The notes under the pieces were generated by a model. That model worked only from the letters and a program-made list of their open reading frames with translations, was not told the DNA's origin and searched no databases. This document shows, one piece after another, positions 1 to 8,549 of a stretch of 64,000 nucleotides of DNA (positions within the stretch are counted from its first letter, which is position 1; each line of letters starts with the position of its first letter). The position numbers were made by a program, and so were the translations under genes. The stretch is from Leifsonia sp. Leaf264 (lineage in GTDB: Bacteria; Actinomycetota; Actinomycetes; Actinomycetales; Microbacteriaceae). The stretch is taken from assembly GCF_001422325.1 (NCBI RefSeq), contig NZ_LMMR01000004.1, positions 501,752 to 565,751 on the forward strand, written 5' to 3'.

Positions 1-871
1 ACGGCACCGTCGTCGCGAAGTCCGGAACGAGGGCCTGCACCTTGGAGTTGTCGAACACCATGGAGTGCGCCTTGTCGCCGATGAGGCCGGGTCCGAGCTC
101 GGGATGCGCGGCGGCGATCGCCTCGGACGACACGTGCGCGAGAACGGGCTCGACGCCGGCCGCCTCTCCGAGCCAGCCGTAGATCTGGTTCCAGGTCGGA
201 GCGTGGTCGCCCGTGATGTGGAACGTGTCGCCCACGGCGTACGGGTTGCCGAGGAGTCCGGCGAACCCGACGGCGAAGTCGCGCGTGTGCGTGATCGTCC
301 AGAGGCTGGTGCCGTCGCCGTGCACCACGACGGGCTTGCCCGCCCGCATCCGTGCGATGTCGGTCCAGCCGCCTGAGGTGGGCAGCAGGGTGCGGTCGTA
401 GGTGTGCGACGGGCGCACGATCGTCGCCGGGAAGCCGCGCTCGCGGTAGGCGCCCACGAGCAGGTCCTCGCAGGCGATCTTGTCGCGGGAGTACTGCCAG
501 AACGGGTTGCGCAGCGGGGTCGACTCCGTGACCGGCAGTCGCGACGGCGGCGTCTGGTACGCCGATGCCGAGCTGATGAACACGTACTGTCCCACCCGGC
601 CCTCGAACAGGTCGATGTCGGCCTGCACATGCTCGGGGGTGAATGCGAGGAACTCGGCGACGACGTCGAAGTCCTCGTCGCCCACGGCTTCTCGCACGCT
701 GGCGGCATCGCGGAGGTCCGCCGTCACACGGCGGACCGCATCCGGCAGCGGTCGCACCGTCGACTCTCCGCGATTCAGGACAGTCACGTCATGGCCGAGT
801 TCGACGGCCCTGGTGACGGATGCCGCGCTGATGACGCCGGTGCCGCCGAGGAAGAGGATGCGCTTGCTCAT
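1..871 (-). CDS. NAD-dependent epimerase/dehydratase (extended SDR), 3' end outside window
   Basis: The gene reads leftward from an ATG at 871 and is still open at base 1, so only the first 290 residues are visible. The N-terminus (MSKRILFLGGTGVIS) is the Rossmann GGTGxI nucleotide-binding motif of extended short-chain dehydrogenases. Around 480-580 the protein carries an SSASAY segment and then YSRDK, matching the catalytic Ser and YxxxK of the family. Near the window edge it reads HSMVFDNSKVQALVPDF, a segment typical of a group of uncharacterised actinobacterial epimerases. It probably acts on a nucleotide sugar or similar metabolite, but the substrate cannot be inferred. It is divergent from the oxidoreductase at 969 across 97 bp. 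A GAGG sits just upstream of the ATG. Confidence 0.85.
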   Translation of the reverse strand, partial: MSKRILFLGGTGVISAASVTRAVELGHDVTVLNRGESTVRPLPDAVRRVTADLRDAASVREAVGDEDFDVVAEFLAFTPEHVQADIDLFEGRVGQYVFISSASAYQTPPSRLPVTESTPLRNPFWQYSRDKIACEDLLVGAYRERGFPATIVRPSHTYDRTLLPTSGGWTDIARMRAGKPVVVHGDGTSLWTITHTRDFAVGFAGLLGNPYAVGDTFHITGDHAPTWNQIYGWLGEAAGVEPVLAHVSSEAIAAAHPELGPGLIGDKAHSMVFDNSKVQALVPDFATTVP

Positions 872-955
872 CCCTCGATCATGGCACCATGGCGTCGCGG
901 GATCCCTTCACCTCGGCGGCGACTTCGTCGCTGCCTCGGCAGGCGCGCGGCGGCT

Positions 956-961
956 TAGGCT
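956..961 (+). promoter_or_regulatory. Candidate -10 box TAGGCT of a leaderless gene
   Basis: TAGGCT ends 7 bp before the ATG at 969, which would put the transcription start at or next to the start codon. There is no convincing Shine-Dalgarno sequence between them. The same TANNNT-6/7-bp-start arrangement recurs at several genes in this window. Confidence 0.5.
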
Positions 962-968
962 GGCGAGC

Positions 969-1958
969 ATGGACTTCGGACTCTTCATTCCTCAGGGCTG
1001 GCGGCACGACCTTCTCGGAATCGATCCGGCGGAGCAGTGGGCGACGATGAACTCGCTCGCCCAGCACGCCGATGCCGGCCCCTGGGATTCGCTCTGGGTG
1101 TACGACCACTTCCACACCGTGCCCGTGCCGTCAGACGAGGCGACGCACGAGGCCTGGACGCTGATGGCGGCCTTCGCTGCGACGACGTCCCGCGTGAAGC
1201 TCGGCCAGATGTGCACCTGCATGAGCTACCGGAATCCGGCGCAGCTCGCCAAGATCGCAGCGACAGTCGACATCATCTCGGGCGGGCGGGCCCAGATGGG
1301 CATCGGCGGCGGCTGGTACGAGCACGAGTGGCGGGCCTACGGCTACGGCTTCCCGCCCGTCGCGGAGCGCCTCGCCAGGCTCCGCGAGGGCGTCGAGATC
1401 TTCCACCAGGCCTGGACCACGGGCACCGCGACCCTCGACGGCACGCACTACCAGGTCGACGGCGCGATAGTCCGCCCGTTGCCGCTGCAGGAGGGCGGCA
1501 TCCCGATGTGGATCGCCGGCGGCGGCGAGAAGGTCACGCTGAAGATCGCGGCGAAGTACGCCGCGTACACGAACTTCGCCGGCACCCTGGAGGAGTTCGA
1601 CCACAAGAGCGCTGTGCTCCGCGGCCACTGCGAGGCGATCGGACGGGACTTCGCCTCCATCACCCGCTCGTCGAACTTCAACACCATCGTCGCCGCCACC
1701 GAGGCCGAGGTAGCCGACCGCATCGAGGCGCTGCACGCTCGGGTGCTGCCGTACCTGGGCGAAGTCAAGGCGGGCGAGTTCGTCGCCGAGTATCGCAACG
1801 GCACTCCCGCCGTCGGTACCCCCGAGCAGGTCGTCGAGCGTCTGCGCGAGCGTCGGGAGCACGGATTGGGCTACGCCATCCATTACTTCCCCGAGGCGGC
1901 CTACGACAGATCGGGCATCGAGCTGTTCGAGCGCGAGGTGCTGCCGGCGCTGGCCTGA
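969..1958 (+). CDS. LLM-class (luciferase-like) F420-dependent oxidoreductase
   Basis: A 329-residue protein beginning MDFGLFIPQGWRHDL, the beta-strand 1 signature of the bacterial luciferase-like TIM-barrel family. Other family features are SLWVYDHFH near residue 40, the central segment DIISGGRAQMGIGGGWYEHE, and the C-terminal GTPEQVVERLRE. Many actinobacterial members use coenzyme F420 rather than FMN; the sequence suggests this subgroup (TIGR03560-like) but does not prove it, and the substrate is unknown. I chose the ATG at 969 and not upstream in-frame starts because homologous N-termini begin there and a TAGGCT box lies 7 bp upstream. The frame stays open upstream into the antisense of the epimerase, which is an artefact of high GC. 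Confidence 0.88.
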   Translation: MDFGLFIPQGWRHDLLGIDPAEQWATMNSLAQHADAGPWDSLWVYDHFHTVPVPSDEATHEAWTLMAAFAATTSRVKLGQMCTCMSYRNPAQLAKIAATVDIISGGRAQMGIGGGWYEHEWRAYGYGFPPVAERLARLREGVEIFHQAWTTGTATLDGTHYQVDGAIVRPLPLQEGGIPMWIAGGGEKVTLKIAAKYAAYTNFAGTLEEFDHKSAVLRGHCEAIGRDFASITRSSNFNTIVAATEAEVADRIEALHARVLPYLGEVKAGEFVAEYRNGTPAVGTPEQVVERLRERREHGLGYAIHYFPEAAYDRSGIELFEREVLPALA

Positions 1959-2050
1959 TGCCGGCATCCGTCGCCTCGGGAATAGCCGGATGCGACCCGC
2001 AGTTCTGTTTTATGCAAACGTATGAAGTGATCGAGTAGTCAGGAGCCCTC

Positions 2051-3103
2051 ATGGCACAGCAGGTCGAGTTCGGAGTCGACACCTTCGGCGACGTCACGGT
2101 GGACGCGAACGGCGACAGACTGTCGCAGGCCGAGGTGCTCCGGAACGTCGTGGCCCAGGGCGTGCTTGCCGATCAGGTGGGGCTCGACTTCTTCGGCCTC
2201 GGGGAACACCACCGCGACGACTTCGCGGTGTCGGCACCGGAGGTCGTTCTGGCCGCCATCGCCGCGAAGACCGAGCGCATCCACCTCGGCTCCGCGGTCA
2301 CGGTGCTCAGCTCGGACGATCCCGTTCGCGTGTTCCAGCGTTTCGCCACGCTGGACGGCATCTCGAACGGGCGCGCCGAGGTGATCCTCGGGCGCGGGTC
2401 GTTCACCGAGTCATTCCCGCTGTTCGGCTACCAGCTGAGCGAGTACGAGGACCTGTTCGAAGAGAAGCTCGAGTTGTTCGCCGAGCTCGTCAAGGAGACG
2501 CCGGTCACTTGGGAGGGGCGCAAGCGCGCCGCCCTCGTGAACCAGGAGGTCTACCCGAAGACGGCATCCGGCGCCCTCAAGGCGTGGATCGGTGTCGGCG
2601 GATCACCGGAGTCCGTGGTGCGTGCTGCGACCTACGGCTACCCGCTCATGCTCGCGATCATCGGCGGGGCACCCGCGCGCTTCCGGCCGTTCGTCGACCT
2701 CTACCACCGTGCGCTCACCCAGCTCGGCCAGCCGACGCTGCCCGTCGGCGTGCACTCGCCGGGCCACATCGCCGACACCGATGCTCAGGCGCGCGACGAG
2801 CTGTGGCCGCACCACCAGGCCATGATCACCCGCATCGGCCGTGAGCGCGGCTGGGGTCCGATCACCCGCGACACCTTCGAGAACGAGGCCGACGAGGGTG
2901 CGCTGAACGTCGGCTCTCCCGAGACCGTCGCGCAGAAGATCGCCGCGACTGTGCGCGACCTCGGTGTGCAGCGCTTCGATCTCAAGTACTCCAACGGAAC
3001 CCTCCCGCACGAGAAGCTCATGCGCAGCATCGAGCTCTACGGCACCGTCGTCGTGCCCCGGGTGCGCGAGCTGCTCGCGGCTGACGACGCGCCGACCTCG
3101 TAG
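2051..3103 (+). CDS. LLM-class flavin-dependent oxidoreductase
   Basis: A 350-residue luciferase-like monooxygenase. It has the FGVDTFGDV strand 1, the DFFGLGEHHRDDFAVS motif (residues about 55-70) typical of the LuxA-like FMN branch, the SDDPVRVFQRFATLD segment with the conserved turn of the barrel, and NVGSPETVAQKIAA near the C-terminus. This branch normally takes reduced FMN from a separate reductase; the flavin reductase at 56018-56560 is one possible donor but is far away. The ATG is preceded by AGGAG at 2041-2045. It is the second LLM protein in a row, separated by 92 bp from the first, and the two are only distantly alike, so they are not a recent duplication. Substrate unknown. Confidence 0.88.
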   Translation: MAQQVEFGVDTFGDVTVDANGDRLSQAEVLRNVVAQGVLADQVGLDFFGLGEHHRDDFAVSAPEVVLAAIAAKTERIHLGSAVTVLSSDDPVRVFQRFATLDGISNGRAEVILGRGSFTESFPLFGYQLSEYEDLFEEKLELFAELVKETPVTWEGRKRAALVNQEVYPKTASGALKAWIGVGGSPESVVRAATYGYPLMLAIIGGAPARFRPFVDLYHRALTQLGQPTLPVGVHSPGHIADTDAQARDELWPHHQAMITRIGRERGWGPITRDTFENEADEGALNVGSPETVAQKIAATVRDLGVQRFDLKYSNGTLPHEKLMRSIELYGTVVVPRVRELLAADDAPTS

Positions 3104-3134
3104 GCGCCCGAGCAGTTCCCTCACCACAGGCCGG

Positions 3135-3506
3135 TCAGTGACCGCGTAGTTCCTCGAGGTCGCGACGCTCCCGCTTGGTGGGGCGACCGGCACCGCGATC
3201 GCGAACGGGGACCGAGGGTACGGCCTCGCGCGGCGGTGGTGGGGGAGTCTCGTCGATCATCGCGGCAGCGGCGACCTCGGCTCCGACTCGCTTCACGATG
3301 ATGCGCTGAACGACCATCACGCGATCGAACCCGTTCGCCCGCACCCGCACCTCGTCGCCGACCCGCACCGCCTGCGCAGCCTTCACGCGCTCGCCATTCA
3401 CCCGTACATGCCCGGCGCGGCATGCGGCGGTGGCGAGCGAGCGCGTCTTGAACTGTCGCACCGCCCACAACCACGCGTCGACGCGTGCCGAGGTGGGAGC
3501 ATCCAT
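3135..3506 (-). CDS. S4-domain RNA-binding protein, Hsp15/HslR-like
   Basis: A 123-residue protein whose first ~60 residues are an S4 domain (RVDAWLWAVRQFKTRSLA, then GHVRVNGERVKAAQAVRVGDEV). The S4 fold binds structured RNA; the E. coli relative Hsp15 (HslR) binds stalled 50S subunits carrying nascent chains. The tail has a proline run (TPPPPPRE) and the basic GRPTKRERRDLEEL ending common in this family. It begins 9 bp after the stop of crtEb on the same strand but has its own TAGTCT box at 3513-3518, six bases before the ATG and overlapping the crtEb stop codon, so it is probably expressed independently of the carotenoid operon. Confidence 0.85.
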   Translation of the reverse strand: MDAPTSARVDAWLWAVRQFKTRSLATAACRAGHVRVNGERVKAAQAVRVGDEVRVRANGFDRVMVVQRIIVKRVGAEVAAAAMIDETPPPPPREAVPSVPVRDRGAGRPTKRERRDLEELRGH

Positions 3507-3512
3507 CGCCCC

Positions 3513-3518
3513 AGACTA
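3513..3518 (-). promoter_or_regulatory. Candidate -10 box TAGTCT for the S4-domain gene
   Basis: On the minus strand TAGTCT is followed by six bases and then the ATG at 3506. Its first three bases are the stop codon of crtEb, so the box is embedded in the operon end. Confidence 0.45.
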
Positions 3519-4424
3519 ACCGCGGATGAAGCTCCACCAGATGAGCAGCATGGTGACGAGGAAGCCGACGACGAAGTTGATGGCCAGGAAGTGCCGCCAG
3601 CCGCGGTTGGCCGCGGCGGAGTCGGCATCCGTCACCGACCAGAACGGCGCGGCCGACATGATGTACGGCAGCACGAGCAACGACGCCAGGGGGCCGGGCC
3701 ACTCCGTCGCCAGCATGAGGAGGCCGCTGACGGCCCAGAAGGCTATGGCGAGCCGCACCGTGCGTGCAGCTCCGAGCCAGGTGGCGATCGAGGCGATACC
3801 GCCCTCGCGGTCGGGCACGACGTCCTGCACGGCACCGAAGGCATGGCTGGCCATGCCCCAGAGGAAGAAGGACGCCAGGATGGCGATCAGTTGCGGGGTG
3901 AAGGCGGCTCCGGCCACGGCCAGCGCATAGACCGCCGGGCTCACGAAGTGGGTACTCGAGGTCGCGGAATCAATGAACGGGCGCTCCTTGAAGCGGAGGC
4001 CGGGAACCGAGTAGGCCAGGACGGCGAAGAGGCTGATCGCCAGGACCAGCCACGACCACGGCTCGCCGGTACCGCCGAGCACGAGCATGGCGATCACGAA
4101 GACGGCGCTGAGTCCAACACCCCAGCCGATGACAGCGCGGTGCACCCGCGGGTCGAGCAGGGCGCCCTCCACGCCGCCCTTCCGCGGATTGCGCAGGTCG
4201 GACTCGTAGTCGAAGACGTCGTTGATGCCGTACATGAGCAGGTTGTAGGGGATGAGGAAGAACAGAGTTCCCACGATGAACAACGCATCGACCCGCCCCG
4301 TGGTGAGCACATAGGCGGCGGCGAACGGGTAGGCCGTGTTGATCCAGCTCAACGGACGCGACGACAGCACGACCTGGCGCAGAACGCTCGCCCGCGGGGC
4401 GGCGTCGGTTCGCTCGGCGCTCAT
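3516..4424 (-). CDS. crtEb: UbiA-family prenyltransferase, lycopene elongase CrtEb
   Basis: A 302-residue integral membrane protein with about eight hydrophobic segments and the UbiA aspartate-rich motif NDVFDYESD (residues about 68-76); a second acidic motif is QDVVPDREGG (about 190-200). In Corynebacterium glutamicum CrtEb adds dimethylallyl units to both ends of C40 lycopene to give C50 flavuxanthin. The position as last gene of the crt operon, after the two small cyclase subunits, supports the same role here. It overlaps crtYf by 4 bp (ATGA at 4421-4424), implying translational coupling. UbiA enzymes also act in menaquinone and heme pathways, but this operon context makes carotenoid elongation the best reading. 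Confidence 0.92.
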   Translation of the reverse strand: MSAERTDAAPRASVLRQVVLSSRPLSWINTAYPFAAAYVLTTGRVDALFIVGTLFFLIPYNLLMYGINDVFDYESDLRNPRKGGVEGALLDPRVHRAVIGWGVGLSAVFVIAMLVLGGTGEPWSWLVLAISLFAVLAYSVPGLRFKERPFIDSATSSTHFVSPAVYALAVAGAAFTPQLIAILASFFLWGMASHAFGAVQDVVPDREGGIASIATWLGAARTVRLAIAFWAVSGLLMLATEWPGPLASLLVLPYIMSAAPFWSVTDADSAAANRGWRHFLAINFVVGFLVTMLLIWWSFIRG

Positions 4425-4723
4425 CGCTCGTCGCCTTCCCCTCGGCTCAGCAGTACCCAGATCGACGGTAACAGCAGGGCTCCCGCGAGTGGGTAGGCGA
4501 AGTCCTCGATCGGGGCGAGCCCGATGTCGATGCCGCTGCGACCGTCGGAGTACACCATCAGTCCCACGGCGATCATGACATTGTCGAACACGGCTGTGAG
4601 CGCGAACAGCACGACGACGGTCAGGGCGATCGGGGCGATGAGTCGCGGCCGGCGCGGCAGGGCGACCGCGGCGATGACGGTCACGACGGCCAGCACGATC
4701 AGGTTCAGGGTCAGGTAGTTCAT
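4421..4723 (-). CDS. crtYf: C50 carotenoid cyclase subunit CrtYf-type (lycopene cyclase domain)
   Basis: A 100-residue protein with three predicted membrane helices (MNYLTLNLIVLAVVTVIAAV at the start, a middle helix, and YPLAGALLLPSIWVLL near the end). It is one half of the heterodimeric bacterial lycopene/C50 cyclase, whose halves are homologous to the fungal CarRP cyclase domain. The conserved acidic stretch IGLAPIEDFAYPLAG corresponds to the PxEE/PIED motif of the family. It overlaps both neighbours by 4 bp, as expected for subunits made in equal amount. Whether the ring formed is beta, gamma or epsilon cannot be told from sequence by eye. Confidence 0.9.
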   Translation of the reverse strand: MNYLTLNLIVLAVVTVIAAVALPRRPRLIAPIALTVVVLFALTAVFDNVMIAVGLMVYSDGRSGIDIGLAPIEDFAYPLAGALLLPSIWVLLSRGEGDER

Positions 4724-5043
4724 GGGCGACGCCTCGCAGCGAGCATCCGCTCGAACAGGAAGACGAGGTTCATCGTGAGGTAGCAGAGGAAGGCGAGGAA
4801 GAACGCCTCCTCGAGGGGGAGCTCGGGAGCCAGCAGGATGCCGGTCATGTAGGCGGTCTCACCGCGGCTGAAGAGCCCCAGGCCGATGCCGACCAGGTCC
4901 CAGATGAGGAAGAACATCAGGCCCGAGATCAGCACGACGGCCGCGCGCACGGGCGAACGCCAGAAGAACAGCCGGTACCGCCAGTCGAGCACGACCATCC
5001 CCGCCAGGCTCACCAAGAGCGCGCCGAGGTAGGCGAAAGTCAC
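4720..5043 (-). CDS. crtYe: C50 carotenoid cyclase subunit CrtYe-type (lycopene cyclase domain)
   Basis: A 107-residue membrane protein starting at a GTG (5043) that overlaps the crtI stop as GTGA. Upstream in-frame codons lie inside crtI and are rejected. It has three hydrophobic helices and the signature ELPLEEAFFLAFLCYLTMN, whose PLEE motif is characteristic of lycopene cyclase domains; FWRSPVRAA is also typical. Together with CrtYf it is expected to cyclise the ends of C40 or C50 carotenes at the membrane. The C-terminus is basic (ERMLAARRRP). Confidence 0.9.
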   Translation of the reverse strand: MTFAYLGALLVSLAGMVVLDWRYRLFFWRSPVRAAVVLISGLMFFLIWDLVGIGLGLFSRGETAYMTGILLAPELPLEEAFFLAFLCYLTMNLVFLFERMLAARRRP

Positions 5044-6629
5044 CAGCTCTCCACTGGCGCCGGTGCCGGAGTGGGCATCGGCTCGGGCAACGGCGTGGCC
5101 GTGGTGTCTCCGTTCATGCGCTTGAAGGCTATCTCGGCGCTGATGAGGCACATCGGCAGGCCGATGCCGGGGATGGTGCTGCCGCCGGCGTAGAACAGGC
5201 CGTCGAGCTGGCGCGAGGCGTTGCGTCCACGCAGGAAGGCGCTCTGGCGCAGGGTGTGAGCGGGCCCGAGGGCTCCGCCCATCCACGAGTTGAGGTCGAC
5301 GGCGAAGTCGCCGGGGCCGACGGTACGCCGCACGACGATGCGCTCGGCGAGATCGGGGATTCCGGCCCAGTCGGCGAGGCGTGCGATGGCGGCATCAGCG
5401 ACCTGCTCCACCTGCAGGTCGCCGTCACCGTCGATGCCGCCTCGGCCGATGCCGATGTCGGCAGGTACGGGAACCAGCAGGAACAGGTTGCTGTCGCCGG
5501 CCGGTGCCACCCCGGAGTCCGTCGCGCTCGGCATGCACGCGTAGAACGACGCCGGCTCGGGAATGCGCGGCTTGGAGCCGAAGATCCGGTCGAAGTTCGT
5601 GCGCCAGTCCGCCGTGAAGAACAGGGTGTGGTGCGCCAGCGGTGGGAGTTCCCCGCGCACGCCGAGCATCACCAGCACGGCGCCCGGTCCCGACATGCGC
5701 CGGTTCCACCAGCGCTCGGGGTAGGTACGCACGGCCTCGTCGACGAGCTCGGTCTCGGTGTGGTGCAGGTCGGCCGCCGAGACGACCTCGTCGGCCGCCA
5801 GCGTGATGCTCCGGCCCGCCGCATCCGTATAGGTGACCCCGGAGACGGATGCCCCGACCGACGTGACAGCGTCGATGGAGGTCACCCGTGCCTGCGTGAT
5901 GATCTCGACGCCCTGCTCGCGCGCGAGGCGGGCGATCACGTCGATGAGGTGCGAGAAGCCGCCCTGCGGGTAGAGCACGCCGTCGGCCAGGTCCATGTGG
6001 CTCATGAGGTGGTACATCGCCGGAGTGCGTTCGGGTGACGAGCCGAGGAATACGGCGGGGTAGCCGAGGATCTGCCGCAGCCTGATGTCCTTCACGTAGC
6101 CGCCGACGAACTTGTCCAGAGGCTGCAGCAGCAGTCGCGCGAGTCGTCCGCCGCGCTTCAGCACCGCGCTGTCGAGGAACGGCCGGAACGACTGGAAGCT
6201 CGTGTAGAGGAAGCGCTCGACGGCGTCGTCGTACGTCGATCTCGCCGACTCGAGATATCGCTCGAGGGCGCGTCCGGCACCGGGCTCGATGCGCTCGAAG
6301 GTACGGATGTTCTCCTCTTTGGAGGCGCGGATGTCGACGGGCTCGGCGTGGCCCTCGAAGTACACCCTGTAGCCGGGGTCGAGCAGTGTGAGGTCGAGCT
6401 GCTCGGCCGCCGACGTGCCGAGGAGCCTGAAGAAGTGGTCGAAGACCTCGGGCATCAGGTACCAGGACGGACCGGTGTCGAAGGTGAAGCCGTCCTTCTC
6501 CCACGACCCGGCGCGGCCGCCGAGCTCGCTGCGAGCCTCGAGCAGCGTCACCTCGCGTCCATCGCGCGCGAGCAGCGCCGCGGTGGCGAGTCCGGCGATG
6601 CCCCCGCCGATCACTATCGCGTGGGTCAT
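5040..6629 (-). CDS. crtI: Phytoene desaturase CrtI
   Basis: A 529-residue FAD-dependent desaturase. The N-terminus MTHAIVIGGGIAGLATAALL is the Rossmann FAD-binding motif, followed by LEARSELGGRAGSWEKDGF with the GGR that contacts FAD and the DTGPSWYLMPEVF segment typical of CrtI. The C-terminal LFYAGGSTIPGIGLPMCLIS is the bacterial-type phytoene desaturase signature. CrtI converts phytoene to lycopene in four desaturation steps. The start at 6629 is 4 bp from the crtB stop; the longer in-frame extension runs into crtB and is rejected. The C-terminal 25 residues are rich in Pro, Thr and Ala. Confidence 0.96.
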   Translation of the reverse strand: MTHAIVIGGGIAGLATAALLARDGREVTLLEARSELGGRAGSWEKDGFTFDTGPSWYLMPEVFDHFFRLLGTSAAEQLDLTLLDPGYRVYFEGHAEPVDIRASKEENIRTFERIEPGAGRALERYLESARSTYDDAVERFLYTSFQSFRPFLDSAVLKRGGRLARLLLQPLDKFVGGYVKDIRLRQILGYPAVFLGSSPERTPAMYHLMSHMDLADGVLYPQGGFSHLIDVIARLAREQGVEIITQARVTSIDAVTSVGASVSGVTYTDAAGRSITLAADEVVSAADLHHTETELVDEAVRTYPERWWNRRMSGPGAVLVMLGVRGELPPLAHHTLFFTADWRTNFDRIFGSKPRIPEPASFYACMPSATDSGVAPAGDSNLFLLVPVPADIGIGRGGIDGDGDLQVEQVADAAIARLADWAGIPDLAERIVVRRTVGPGDFAVDLNSWMGGALGPAHTLRQSAFLRGRNASRQLDGLFYAGGSTIPGIGLPMCLISAEIAFKRMNGDTTATPLPEPMPTPAPAPVESW

Positions 6630-6633
6630 GGGA

Positions 6634-7506
6634 TCACCGGCCCCTCGTGGTGGCGGCCCGCAGGGCGATGCCGAGCTTCTCGGCATCCGGAACCCGTACC
6701 CGCGAGGTGAGGAGGTCGGCGGCCGGAGTGGCTCGCAGCTTCGTCGAGAGTCGTCGGAACAGTCCGTGGGCGGCAGCGACGGCGCCCCGCGACGACCTGG
6801 GGAGAAGGGTGAGAGCCTGAGCGGCGATGGCCAGGTCGTCGTCGATGTCGTCGAGGATGGCGATCTTCTCCTCCTCGGTCATGCGCGCGGGGTCGACGGC
6901 GGGAAAGTAGTTGCGCCCGAGGCTGGTCCAGTCGGCCGACAGGTCGCGCAGGAAGTTGACCTTCTGGAAAGCCGCCCCGAGGTGCCTGGCGCCGTCCTCG
7001 AGCACACCGCGTTCGTCGGCGCTCACCGACTGACCGGCAAGGAAGGTGCGCAGGCACATCAGTCCGACGACCTCGGCCGATCCGAAGATGTAGGCGTCGA
7101 TCTCGCCGGCGACGAAGGGGGAGTCGTCGAGGTCGCGGCGCATGGAGGCGAAGAACGGGGCGGTGAGGTCTGTACCGATTCCGCTCGCGCGAGCCGTGAC
7201 GGCGAAGGCGTGCACCACGAGGTTGGTGCTGAAGCCCGTCGCGATGGCGCGGTCGGTCTCGGCCTCGAACTCGTCCAGGCGCGAGTTCTGCTCCTCGATG
7301 GTGAGGCCGGCTGCCGCCGCCGCACCGTCGACGATCTCGTCGGCCACCCGGACGAGGGCGTAGATGTCGCGCACCTGCGAGCGCACGCCGGCGCCGAGCA
7401 GACGCGCTGCGGCGCCGAATGAGGTGGAGTAGCGACCGATCACCACGGCGGAACTCGCCGACGCCGCGCGGGTGTAGAGCTCGAGGGGTCCGGTGTCGTT
7501 GTTCAT
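6634..7506 (-). CDS. crtB: Phytoene synthase CrtB
   Basis: A 290-residue squalene/phytoene synthase. It has the two metal-binding acidic motifs: RVADEIVDG (about residues 55-63) and NFLRDLSADWTSLGRNYFP (about 170-190). It condenses two geranylgeranyl diphosphates head to head to phytoene, drawing on CrtE. The start ATG at 7506 overlaps the crtE stop by 4 bp (ATGA); the in-frame extension further upstream lies in crtE and is not real. Length and motifs are normal for the family. Confidence 0.95.
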   Translation of the reverse strand: MNNDTGPLELYTRAASASSAVVIGRYSTSFGAAARLLGAGVRSQVRDIYALVRVADEIVDGAAAAAGLTIEEQNSRLDEFEAETDRAIATGFSTNLVVHAFAVTARASGIGTDLTAPFFASMRRDLDDSPFVAGEIDAYIFGSAEVVGLMCLRTFLAGQSVSADERGVLEDGARHLGAAFQKVNFLRDLSADWTSLGRNYFPAVDPARMTEEEKIAILDDIDDDLAIAAQALTLLPRSSRGAVAAAHGLFRRLSTKLRATPAADLLTSRVRVPDAEKLGIALRAATTRGR

Positions 7507-8549
7507 CGGCTGCGCTCCACGGCCTTGTCGGCGAAGGCGAGGAGCAGCTCGCGCAGTTCCTCCGGGAGAGCGGATGCCGCGAGCTCGGCCTTCGCGAGGG
7601 CGACGTGATCCCGGGCGAGCTGCTCGGTGTGGGCGGCCGACCCGCATTCGATCAGCTTCTCGCGCACGAAGGCCGCTTCAGCCTGGTCGAGGTCCGTCTT
7701 GCCGATGAAGGGGGCGATGCTCGGCCAATCGGTCGTGGTGCGAGCGTGGGCGAGGAGGGTGGTGATCTTCCCCTCGCGCAGGTCGGCGATGGTGCTCTTG
7801 CCTGTCTGCGCCTCGTCGCCGAACACGCCGAGCATGTCGTCGGTGAGCTGGAAGGCGATCCCGATGAGTCGGCCGAATCGGCCGACGCTGGAGATGTCGG
7901 CTGCGGAGGCCCCGGCCAGCACGGCGCCGGCCTGCAGCGGTGCCTCGCAGGAGTACACGGCCGTCTTCTGCTCCAGTGTCGCGAGCACGTCGGGGATGCC
8001 GAGCAGGTGCGGCGCGACGGTGTTGGTCACGTCGCTCAGCTCTCCGGCGGCCGAGACGAAGACCGCCCGGTCGAGGATGTCGAGCAGTCGGCCGCGGGTG
8101 GCGGTCTCGATCTCGAGTTGGGCGACGATGCGGTGGGCCTGGCTGAGTGCGAGGTCGCCGGCGAGGAGAGCCGCGGCCTCACCCCAGGTGCGCGCCTGCG
8201 TCTCGTCGGCGCCGAGCGCCGTGCCGCGGGCGGCGAAGGCACCGAGCACATTGGTCGAGCCGCGACGCACCAGGTCGCGGTCGATCACGTCGTCGTGGAT
8301 GATGAAGGCCGTGTGCAGCAGCTCGAAGGCTATGGCCAGCTGCGTCGCAGCGACCCGGTCGGTTCCCCCGAGCCCGGCATGCGCCGCCAGCACGAGTGCG
8401 GGACGAGCCCTCTTGCCGCCGGCGCTGGCCTGCTCGAGCTGGTCCCAGAGCTCAACGTAGTGCGGGCCGTAGTCGCCGGCCCGCAGCCTCGCCGCCGCGA
8501 AGTGGCGGTCGAGCTCGCGCTCGACGCTGGCCGTGGCGACGTCGATCAC
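7503..8549 (-). CDS. crtE: Geranylgeranyl diphosphate synthase CrtE (polyprenyl synthetase)
   Basis: A 348-residue trans-prenyltransferase. The first aspartate-rich motif is HDDVIDRD with the following RRG (about residues 90-100) and the second is QLTDDMLGVFGDEAQTGKS (about 230-245). It makes the C20 diphosphate for CrtB. The start is taken as GTG at 8549, where GTGA overlaps the idi stop; the open extension upstream is inside idi. A second, longer polyprenyl synthetase lies at 30025-31146, so the carotenoid pathway has its own dedicated enzyme. Confidence 0.93.
   Translation of the reverse strand: MIDVATASVERELDRHFAAARLRAGDYGPHYVELWDQLEQASAGGKRARPALVLAAHAGLGGTDRVAATQLAIAFELLHTAFIIHDDVIDRDLVRRGSTNVLGAFAARGTALGADETQARTWGEAAALLAGDLALSQAHRIVAQLEIETATRGRLLDILDRAVFVSAAGELSDVTNTVAPHLLGIPDVLATLEQKTAVYSCEAPLQAGAVLAGASAADISSVGRFGRLIGIAFQLTDDMLGVFGDEAQTGKSTIADLREGKITTLLAHARTTTDWPSIAPFIGKTDLDQAEAAFVREKLIECGSAAHTEQLARDHVALAKAELAASALPEELRELLLAFADKAVERSR

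Noticed and set aside
2028-2038. TGATCGAGTAG upstream of the second LLM gene as a half REP element
   Set aside because: Only 11 bp match the arm at 13603 and no complementary arm is near; could be chance.
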